This document shows positions 23,664 through 27,259 of a DNA stretch of 27,259 nucleotides, piece by piece (positions within the stretch are counted from its first letter, which is position 1; each line of letters begins with the position of its first letter). A program made the translations under genes and the position numbers. The notes under the pieces are model-generated. The model saw only the letters and a list, made by a program, of their open reading frames with translations. It made no database searches and was not told where the DNA came from. Source of the stretch: Brevipalpus yothersi (taxonomy: Eukaryota > Arthropoda > Arachnida > Trombidiformes > Tenuipalpidae); NCBI GenBank assembly GCA_003956705.1, contig QZCP01000499.1, positions 1-27,259 on the forward strand. The letters run 5' to 3'.

Positions 23664-26600
23664 TTAACAAGCCTCTTGAATCTATTGTAACGCGAAATGA
23701 CTGATTGTGTCATGAAGGTGTTCTGAATAGAAAAGTAAAGGTATCTTTTATTCTATTTCTGTGTATTGGAATACACACATGGACCAATTGAAAATGTTCC
23801 TCACCACCAATTTTCCATCAACTATCACCAACTATCTGGAGACATTATAAGGGTTAGAGTGATATTCCATCTTGTTACTCATCTTCTCCTTTGATTTTTC
23901 CACTTTCACAGCGACAACTTCAAGTCAACCATGCGATTATCACTATATTTCATTCTGACATTCTCTATTCATTGAAGCTATATAGATGAGGGTATACATA
24001 CATGGTGTATTTGTGTGCTCATATGGATAGGACATATGAACTGAATATCGTATCTGTATACATATATGTGTGTATGGTGAGCAATTTATTTATCTATTCG
24101 CTTCACAAAGTAGTGGGAATCTTCTGATGATCATTCCTTCTCTCTTCTTCTTCTTCTTCTATCTGTTTGTCTTATCCATCTTTGAATCATCTTTCACTAG
24201 GATCATGAAGTCAAGCATGGTGGATAAATTCTACTGATTTCTCAATCTCTTACCGTATTATGTTTGTACATGTATCTTTCTCACTCTCAGCTAATCAACA
24301 GATATTTAATGATTCTCATTTCCATTCTCATTCAAGAAAATGCAATGAGAGAAAGAAATCTCTGGCAAACAAGCCACAAAATACGAGCAGAATGCTCTAC
24401 GTGTCATGAATCATAAATATCAATTATGTCTATCAATACGAAAATGATACAATTCAGTAGAGAGCAAATAGAGAAGAAGTTTCTATTTCATCTCATACTT
24501 GAAATTGACTCTTCAAACGATTTGATGAAGGCGAGAGAGAAAAAAATCTTCCAAAGCAAAATTCTAGGAATAATAGAGCAACGTTTAAACACTTTATGAT
24601 CAAGCACGATTCTGAGAGCAGATTATTCGTCGGAATTCATTTTCAAGATGATCCCAGCTCATTGTATGAGATGAAGATTAATAGTCAAACTCATCAATCA
24701 CTTGCATACCAAACTCTTTCCGCCCGAACATCCACTCAATCTTGATGGTTCCAATTCCGTAATTAATCCACAGTATTCAGATGGACATAAAACTACCGGA
24801 AAAGAAAGTGACGCATCAACTGTAACAGATGTAACACTATTTGAAGATTGAAGAAGTTAACGGAAATGGGTAATCTTTATCGTACTCATGTGATTATTCT
24901 TGAGGGATCGACTTTCCTTACATATACTTTTGGAAACTTATTTTCCACTGGTGTTAGAAAATTAGGGAATCACTTACTCTTTCTTTCTACCAAATGAACA
25001 CACACACTACGATTCCTCTCAGTTTGTTCTACGATATAATGATACGCATTCTGAACGCACAAGTATACAAAAATCTCTGGTAAATACTGCTTTTCAACAT
25101 CTAACCTAAGTTGACAGTGTGAGGTTTGTACATCTTTTTTCGATACTGTGAGATTTCCTCCTAGAACTACCATCTTCCAATGAGAAGAAGGTCTACTGAC
25201 GATTGACTTCTAGCCAATTCTGATGAATTAGTTGAGATCAAAGATATGTGTGTGTGTTTATAAATAGCATATAGAAAAAGGTTAAGATTGAAAGTTATCG
25301 GACTCTTACATCCATTAGTAGTGAGAAGTAACTGACGATGGCCATCAGATTCTTTCTCTAGTAACAGTAATTCACTGAGATGCAAGAGTGATGGAAGAGG
25401 AAGAATTCATCTTTTCTCAAGAATTGATGGCAAGAAAGAAGATGAGTATACTGGAATATTTTCTCTATCCACCTACTTCCATCAGTATAACACTATGGAT
25501 GAAGGGAAAAATGGAATATTGTTCATCAAAATCATTTCTACTAATTGTGAGAATGATGATGAACACAAAGCATTTCGATGAACGAATAAAGACACATACA
25601 CACAAGCAAGTAAGAGGAGAGAGTGATATTCCTTTCGATTCTCACATCAAACAAAAATACATAGAAAGTCAATCTCTCTGATGCTTTAGGAAGATATTGT
25701 CCTACTATTACATCTTTATACACTGACACACACTGTCGAGCCACTTTTTTTCGAGAAAACTCATGAACACACTTCTTTTAGAGGCTCATTTATGGCCACT
25801 TACCTCAAATTTCCCTTGTTTGTAGCATACTTGATATGGTTACACAAAGCATCGAACATATCTTTGGCCGAAGTAACATAGCGAGCATCGAAAACCTAAA
25901 GAAATAGAAAAAGAAGAGGAAAATTGATCAAAAAAAATTCTTCAGCCATTATTCCTGTGGTAATTGGAAAATGAGGAAAATATTATTCATTCAGCCATCC
26001 TATACTCAAATGTTATGTGCATGTATATGTATATTAACTTCAAGTGTGATGAGAAGCTATCTGATATTTCAGTATTTGCTCTGAACGGAAAGATGAAGCA
26101 GAATGGCAATCAGACCGATTACTGTATGAGAATAAGCCCGGAAGGAAGGAGGAAAGATGCATGGGATGTGGTGATATTTGCAGGAAAAATTCCAGACAAG
26201 ACTACTGATAAAAGCTCTCATGAGTAATTCGAAAAAACACTTTCCATAGTGAAAAAGAACATTTTTGAACTGGATGCTGAGACTTTCTCAAGTCTCACAA
26301 GTCTACCGTGTACACACTGGCTATGAATATGACTTTGCACAAAATTTTGAACTATCAAACTGACCTGTAATTTTGACCATTGAATTCTACCAATACATCG
26401 AGGAGCATTTCTCCAGGCTAATTTTGCACCAAAAATCAATTCAGTCTCTTTAAGAGTGTATGTTGATTGTCTTTCGATGGCATTTCTAACTTGAGCAAGT
26501 CGTTTTTCATGTGTAGTAGTATTAAGACGCTTGATTGAGGCAAAATATTGTGTGAAAAAGTGTTCAGCTTGAAATAATATTTCTTCTTTTGTACGTTGAT

Positions 26601-27069
26601 GCTTGCTAGACGAAGAAGGAGGAGGTTTCATAAGAGATCCCAAACATTGGCGATCATCACAAGGGACTTTCTGTATATATTGTAAGTATGTGTTAACGAA
26701 GATGTCCACACCGAAAATTGGAACGAAAAGAAAAAAAAAATTAGCATCATCAACAATTGGATCACCGACATGAAATTGCACACACACAAACACACAGACG
26801 TGAGTATCATCTGTATCATAGTGATGAAAATGATCCACACAAAATGTAAAAAAAGGGTCAAGAAAGGCCACAAAACTATCGAAGCGATGTAGTAGTGGGT
26901 GGAAAGATGAACGTACCTGAATGGATGCCTGATGGAGAGTATCCACTCCGACATGTCCATTGAGTAAATTTTGTAGCTTAACAGCTTTAACTGAATTATT
27001 TGATACAGGACACGAAGCCATCATAATAGTTTGTGTCGGTTTGCGATATGTTTGCATGTAAAACACACA
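832..27069 (-). CDS. Nos: Nitric oxide synthase, 11 visible exons, 5' end possibly incomplete
   Basis: The enzyme oxidises L-arginine to NO and citrulline using NADPH, FAD, FMN, haem and tetrahydrobiopterin, with calmodulin gating electron flow. Joined exons are 27069-26917, 26670-26365, 25895-25804, 22258-22111, 12040-11901, 11494-11320, 5580-5284, 5136-4721, 4462-4349, 3989-3664 and 2834-832: 4170 bases, 1389 residues and a TGA. Landmarks: Zn CxxxxC (55-60), haem Cys143 in RCIGRIQW, substrate Glu322, pterin Trp408, basic calmodulin helix (461-486), FMN motifs (490-498, 540-553, 615-629), FAD motif RFYSISSS (920-927), NADPH motif VGPGTGIAPFR (1215-1225) and C-terminal FGITLRT (1361-1367). 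Without a 231-residue insert (928-1158) it would be 1158 residues, close to an inducible-type NOS. No PDZ domain is visible. Candidate start codons are ATG at 27057-27055 and 27024-27022, but an acceptor-like TTTCAG precedes the first exon, so coding may continue upstream. Confidence 0.97.
1528..2220 (-). other. Nos: Low-complexity insert inside the NOS reductase domain (residues 928-1158)
   Basis: This in-frame segment lies between RFYSISSS and DLTVAVV. It holds a Gly-rich start (NGGNGSGGIGMGG), HHHH at 2068-2079, a long Ser-rich part, an Asn run at 1768-1803 (NNNN, S, seven N), a charged His/Asp/Asn part, RRSLV at about residue 1099, NGRFS and NGRLS repeats, SSDSSDSGVD and a second Ser/Thr stretch. 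There is no stop in 231 codons. It is probably a disordered surface loop; the function is unknown. Confidence 0.85.
1768..1803 (+). repeat. ATT/GTT trinucleotide tract encoding the Asn run
   Basis: Repeated TTA/TTG triplets on this strand read as AAT/AAC codons on the coding strand and give NNNN-S-NNNNNNN in NOS. Codon purity suggests growth by replication slippage, so length polymorphism is likely. Confidence 0.8.
2835..3663 (-). other. NOS intron 10 (829 bp)
   Basis: GTTGAC...CTTTCACAG, with a long CT-rich tract before the acceptor. The donor is weak at positions +3 to +6. No other feature is seen in it. Confidence 0.87.
3664..3989 (-). CDS. Nos: NOS exon 10 (second half of FMN domain)
   Basis: This exon encodes the end of Arg614, residues 615-722 and one base of Ala723. 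It has FAVFGLGSSAYPNFCQFG, LGELGGERI and GDELCGQEQSFNQW, which form the FMN isoalloxazine-binding loops, then a linker ending PADIVR. The acceptor is GTCCATTAG|ATTCG. The donor TTCGAG|GTTGAC is weak after the GT but is the only choice that gives phase 1 and joins to exon 11 as a single reading frame. Confidence 0.95.
3990..4348 (-). other. NOS intron 9 (359 bp)
   Basis: GTCGGT...TCCATTAG. It contains a GT microsatellite at 4271-4294 (AC on the transcript strand) and an A/G-rich patch near the donor on this strand. Confidence 0.88.
4271..4294 (+). repeat. (GTAT)n(GT)n tract
   Basis: Short compound GT repeat in NOS intron 9. Confidence 0.9.
4349..4462 (-). CDS. Nos: NOS exon 9 (FMN-domain autoinhibitory-type loop)
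   Basis: This 114-base exon encodes the last base of Lys576, residues 577-613 and two bases of Arg614. It runs from SVSTTYLGLETT to GPLSNI, and the final GPLSN-R matches the family just before the FAVFGLGSS strand. The acceptor is CCCATAG|GAGTG; the donor AATATTAG|GTCGGT is non-optimal. With the end of exon 8 it gives about 60 residues between ENGE and the next strand, similar to constitutive NOS and about 40 more than vertebrate inducible NOS as I recall it. Confidence 0.9.
4463..4720 (-). other. NOS intron 8 (258 bp)
   Basis: GTGAGT...CCCATAG, inside the autoinhibitory-type loop of the FMN domain. Nothing else is seen. Confidence 0.88.
4721..5136 (-). CDS. Nos: NOS exon 8 (calmodulin-binding linker and first half of FMN domain)
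   Basis: This 416-base exon encodes residues 438-575 plus two bases of Lys576. After PAWKSHQW it has the basic amphipathic calmodulin-binding region (461-486), then the FMN phosphate-binding loop ATILYATETGRS (489-500) and STFGNGDPPENGE (541-553). It ends in the loop TPDLESIK, the start of an autoinhibitory-type insertion. The acceptor is GTTCACAG|GAACC and the donor TATCAA|GTGAGT. Confidence 0.97.
4990..5067 (-). other. Nos: Calmodulin-binding helix of NOS (residues 461-486)
   Basis: The segment starts ARKKRFKEIARAVKF and continues to GKALAKRV. Bulky hydrophobic residues are spaced among Arg/Lys, the layout of the calmodulin-binding helix between the oxygenase and reductase domains of NOS. 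Known biology: calmodulin here switches electron transfer from FMN to haem. Calcium dependence cannot be decided from sequence alone, but the FMN-domain loop further on suggests a calcium-regulated, constitutive-type enzyme. Confidence 0.9.
5137..5283 (-). other. NOS intron 7 (147 bp)
   Basis: GTAAGT...TTCACAG, the shortest intron among the eleven visible exons, between the pterin-site exon and the calmodulin-linker exon. Nothing else is seen. Confidence 0.9.
5284..5580 (-). CDS. Nos: NOS exon 7 (pterin site and dimer interface)
   Basis: This 99-codon exon encodes residues 339-437, phase 0 at both ends. It contains TIVDHHTAAESFMKH, then GGCPADWVWIVPP (Trp406 and Trp408, the latter the pterin-stacking position), VFHQEM and PSFEYQ. 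All are canonical for tetrahydrobiopterin binding and dimerisation. The acceptor is TTTTAACAG|AAAGTT and the donor TATCAG|GTAAGT. It sits across a 5.7-kb intron from exon 6. Confidence 0.97.
10178..10204 (+). repeat. (CAA)n(TAA)n triplet tract
   Basis: CAA units followed by TAA units in NOS intron 6. On the minus strand it produces a spurious Val/Ile run in an open frame. Confidence 0.9.
10902..10945 (+). repeat. (AG)22 microsatellite
   Basis: Perfect AG dinucleotide tract in NOS intron 6, CT on the transcript strand, about 400 bases after exon 6 in transcript order. Confidence 0.98.
11149..11171. repeat. AT-rich hairpin, 9-base arms
   Basis: ATATTTAAA and TTTAAATAT flank a TAGCC spacer in NOS intron 6, about 150 bases after exon 6 in transcript order. 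Chance is possible in AT-rich sequence. Confidence 0.5.
11320..11494 (-). CDS. Nos: NOS exon 6 (substrate-binding site)
   Basis: This exon encodes the end of Lys280 and residues 281-338. It contains YEWFKDLGLQWYALPAVSS and FSGWYMVTEIACRDLCD. Glu322 is the residue expected to bind the arginine guanidinium and Trp317 stacks at the haem pocket. The residues flanking the Glu are Val320 and Ala324, where I recall Gly/Ser and Gly in fly and vertebrate enzymes. The acceptor is TCACCCAG|ATATG and the donor CTTGAG|GTAAGA, phase 0. Confidence 0.96.
11495..11900 (-). other. NOS intron 5 (406 bp)
   Basis: GTAAGT...TCACCCAG between exons 5 and 6. It includes a short CT tract at about 11788-11801. Nothing else is seen. 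Confidence 0.88.
11901..12040 (-). CDS. Nos: NOS exon 5 (oxygenase domain)
   Basis: This 140-base exon encodes residues 234-279 plus two bases of Lys280. It reads LCIKLGWKPERTPFDVLPIV through EELILRVPLEHPK, the NOS segment before the active-site wall. The acceptor is CTTCCAG|TTGTG and the donor CCAAA|GTAAGT. No single long open frame covers it. It was placed by family match and by exact phase agreement with exons 4 and 6. Confidence 0.95.
13113..13145 (+). repeat. (AC)n(ATAC)n compound microsatellite
   Basis: AC units grade into CATA tetranucleotides in NOS intron 4. Confidence 0.9.
14324..14353. repeat. Near-perfect palindrome, 14-base arms, 2-base spacer
   Basis: The left arm AGTTATACTGATCA pairs with the right arm TGATCAATATAACT at 13 of 14 positions around a CA spacer. 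It lies deep in NOS intron 4. It could fold as a hairpin or be a dimeric protein site; no function is known. Confidence 0.75.
14990..15031 (+). repeat. (GA)21 microsatellite ending at the gap
   Basis: Perfect GA tract cut short by the assembly gap. A shorter AG tract lies just before it, at about 14829-14848. Confidence 0.97.
15032..15169. other. Assembly gap (138 N) inside a GA repeat
   Basis: The run of N is flanked on the left by (GA)21 at 14990-15031 and on the right by GAGAGAAG. The repeat very likely continues through the gap, so its true length is unknown. It falls in NOS intron 4 and does not affect any exon. Confidence 0.98.
16335..16360 (+). repeat. GT-rich microsatellite
   Basis: Interrupted (GT)n tract in NOS intron 4, with one TATG break. 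Confidence 0.9.
19002..19034 (+). repeat. (AG)16 microsatellite
   Basis: Perfect AG tract in NOS intron 4, CT on the transcript strand. Confidence 0.97.
19488..19515 (+). repeat. (GAAA)7 microsatellite
   Basis: Tetranucleotide GAAA tract in NOS intron 4, TTTC on the transcript strand. Confidence 0.95.
20507..20552 (+). repeat. (AG)23 microsatellite
   Basis: Perfect AG tract in NOS intron 4, the longest uninterrupted dinucleotide repeat in the window. Confidence 0.97.
21669..21705 (+). repeat. (GAAA)n(GA)n compound microsatellite
   Basis: GAAA units grade into GA units about 400 bases after exon 4 in transcript order. Confidence 0.93.
21809..21863 (+). repeat. (GA)n microsatellite with one interruption
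   Basis: Twenty-one perfect GA units, then AA and six more AG units. It lies 248 bases from exon 4. Confidence 0.96.
22111..22258 (-). CDS. Nos: NOS exon 4 (oxygenase domain)
   Basis: This exon encodes the last base of Arg184 and residues 185-233. It begins SAITIFPQR and contains LISYAGYQ and GDPINIEFTQ, all NOS oxygenase signatures. The acceptor is CTCATAG|ATCTG and the donor ACTCAG|GTAATC, ending in phase 0. A near-duplicate 18-base stretch (about 22013-22030 and 22088-22105) lies just beyond the donor, in the intron. Confidence 0.96.
22521..22544 (+). repeat. (TC)12 microsatellite
   Basis: CT on the plus strand, hence GA in the NOS transcript: one of only two long tracts with this orientation. 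It lies in intron 3, about 260 bases before exon 4. Confidence 0.96.
23619..23661 (+). repeat. (AG)21 microsatellite
   Basis: Perfect AG tract in NOS intron 3, CT on the transcript strand. Confidence 0.97.
24710..24819 (-). CDS. Exon-like segment B inside NOS intron 3 (candidate nested gene)
   Basis: Bounded by CTGTTACAG|TTGATG and AGTTTG|GTATGC. Joined to segment A across 158 bases it gives ERK-I-DASLSFPVVLCPSEYCG, ending SGCSGGKSL in phase 0. The local sequence is richer in Cys/Gly/Val codons than neighbouring introns. No start, stop or further exon was found that completes a gene, and no family was recognised. Confidence 0.2.
24978..25209 (-). CDS. Exon-like segment A inside NOS intron 3 (candidate nested gene)
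   Basis: This open segment is flanked by GGCTAG|AAGTC and AAAGA|GTAAGT, the donor being a strong match. It reads SSHWKMVVLGG, CQLRLDVEKQYLPEIF and VCVHLVERK, a composition more protein-like than the surrounding intron. I recognise no family. It joins in phase to segment B. Open frames of this length also occur by chance in this window, so support is weak. Confidence 0.22.
25804..25895 (-). CDS. Nos: NOS exon 3 (oxygenase domain)
   Basis: This 92-base exon encodes residues 154-183 plus two bases of Arg184. It reads VFDAR, then CNHIKYATNKGNL, a conserved oxygenase segment. The acceptor is CTTTAG|GTTTTC and the donor TTTGAG|GTAAGT. It joins in phase to exon 4 to give NLRSAITIFPQR across a 3.5-kb intron. 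It is below usual ORF-length cut-offs and was found by matching the family. Confidence 0.96.
25896..26364 (-). other. NOS intron 2 (469 bp)
   Basis: GTCAGT...TTTAG. It contains an 87-codon open frame on the opposite strand (25964-26227) with no recognisable family and no splice support. Nothing else is seen. Confidence 0.85.
26365..26670 (-). CDS. Nos: NOS exon 2 (zinc site and haem-ligand Cys)
   Basis: This exon encodes residues 52-153 in phase 0 at both ends, with acceptor ATATACAG|AAAGTC and donor TTACAG|GTCAGT. It contains the zinc-tetrathiolate motif PCDDRQCLGS (Cys55, Cys60), which bridges the NOS dimer, and WRNAPRCIGRIQW with the proximal haem ligand Cys143. The ELIFGAK segment before it is also typical of the family. 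A short PPPSSSS run follows the zinc motif. Confidence 0.97.
26671..26916 (-). other. NOS intron 1 (246 bp, in frame and without stops)
   Basis: GTACGT...ATACAG bounds this intron. Its length is 82 codons exactly and the exon 1-exon 2 frame is open straight through it. The translated intron is rich in Phe/Val/His and matches nothing in NOS, so removal is the default call. Confidence 0.85.
26917..27069 (-). CDS. Nos: NOS exon 1 (N-terminal hook segment)
   Basis: This exon encodes residues 1-51, ending DTLHQASIQ, which matches the DTLH-containing segment just before the NOS zinc site. The donor reads CAG|GTACGT at 26917/26916 and the exon ends in phase 0. Upstream, CTGTTTCAG ends at 27070, so this looks like an internal exon, but it also holds in-frame ATGs at 27057-27055, 27024-27022 and 27021-27019, any of which could start translation. 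The 3' part is secure from homology; the 5' boundary is not. Confidence 0.8.
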
Positions 27070-27185
27070 CTGAAACAGCGAACAATGTTTTCAACACAAT
27101 TCAATACGAAAAGCATGTCTTATAACTCCGCCTGTGATGCTTCTATCTCTCTCTCTCTTTTTCTCCCATAGATTACATAACATAC
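27070..27185 (-). other. Short upstream intron or promoter-proximal region
   Basis: This stretch ends in TTCGCTGTTTCAG, a good acceptor, and begins GTATGT. It also holds a TATA-like TTATAAG on the minus strand near 27119-27125, about 50 bases before exon 1. Either an intron of 116 bases or a local promoter could explain it. Confidence 0.35.
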
Positions 27186-27211
27186 CTTTTCTCCCACATT
27201 CTCTTCATCTT

Positions 27212-27259
<48 letters not shown>
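27186..27259 (-). CDS. Possible additional upstream NOS exon running off the window
   Basis: On the minus strand GAGAAAAG|GTATGT at 27186/27185 is a good donor, and with the CTGTTTCAG before exon 1 it defines a 116-base intron. Reading in the exon 1 frame gives ...NKDEENVGEK joined to CVFYMQTYRK, with the (GA)n tract at 27216-27259 reading as Arg-Glu repeats. The splice sites and phase fit, but no homology supports it, and the GA tract could equally be 5'UTR or intron. Confidence 0.3.
27216..27259 (+). repeat. (TC)22 microsatellite at the window edge
   Basis: Perfect TC tract running off the right edge. On the NOS strand it is GA and, if the upstream exon is real, would be read as Arg-Glu repeats. 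Confidence 0.96.

Larger units (their letters stand above)
22259..25803 (-). other. NOS intron 3 (3545 bp)
   Basis: GTAAGT...CATAG. It contains (CT)12 at 22521-22544, (AG)n at 23619-23661, a short (CA)n at about 23517-23532, a CTT triplet run near 24143-24160 and two exon-like segments at 24710-24819 and 24978-25209. Otherwise it is AT-rich unique sequence. Confidence 0.85.

Noticed and set aside
25314..25450. Exon-like stretch reading ELLLLEKESDGHRQLLLTTNG before a GTAAGAG donor
   Set aside because: The donor would leave phase 1, whereas every usable acceptor of segment A requires phase 0, so I could not join it to the nested candidate.
25541..25744. Minus-strand open frame upstream of the exon-like segments in intron 3
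   Set aside because: I considered it as another exon of the nested candidate. No donor/acceptor pair joins it in phase to segment A, so it was left out.
25964..26227. 87-codon plus-strand open frame in intron 2
   Set aside because: Its composition is fairly protein-like towards the end, but there is no recognisable family, no convincing splice sites and no promoter signal; its length is within chance for this AT-rich window.
1..27259. tRNA, rRNA, CRISPR, bacterial operon or transposase genes
   Set aside because: No box B-like GGTTCGA motif with matching arms, no spaced direct repeats and no transposase or reverse transcriptase motifs were seen on either strand.

Overview
The window is eukaryotic. 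It holds one large split gene on the minus strand that encodes a nitric oxide synthase (NOS), read from about 27069 down to a TGA stop at 832-834. Eleven exons join through consensus GT/AG introns, with matching phases at every junction, into 4170 coding bases (1389 residues counted from base 27069; all residue numbers below use this count). The true N-terminus may lie beyond the right edge. The base composition is AT-rich, with long GA/CT and CA/GT microsatellites, Ser/Asn/His runs inside the protein, and introns from 147 bp to 10 kb. The protein resembles arthropod NOS in sequence. An arthropod, possibly a mite, is my best guess, but the sequence alone does not fix the taxon.

Layout in transcript order (right to left): a possible extra upstream exon running into a (CT)n tract at 27186-27259; exons 1-7 (27069 to 5284) encode the haem/pterin oxygenase domain with the Zn-binding CxxxxC, the haem-ligand Cys, the substrate Glu and the pterin Trp; exon 8 carries the calmodulin-binding helix and the start of the FMN domain; exon 9 carries most of an autoinhibitory-type FMN-domain loop; exon 10 finishes the FMN domain; exon 11 (2003 bp, no introns) encodes the whole FAD/NADPH reductase half plus stop. 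About 18.7 kb of the window is three large introns (3.5, 10.1 and 5.7 kb). They contain microsatellites, a 138-base assembly gap inside a GA repeat, a near-perfect palindrome and, in the 3.5-kb intron, two weakly supported extra exon-like segments that could be a nested gene.

The most unusual feature is a stretch of about 231 residues rich in Ser, Asn and His. It is inserted in the reductase half directly after the FAD-binding RFYSISSS motif and before the strand beginning DLTVAVV, where I recall vertebrate and fly NOS having fewer than ten residues. It stays in frame, carries a cluster of basophilic and acidic Ser motifs, and leaves the flanking catalytic motifs intact. No bacterial, phage, CRISPR, tRNA or rRNA features were found, and no recognisable transposase.
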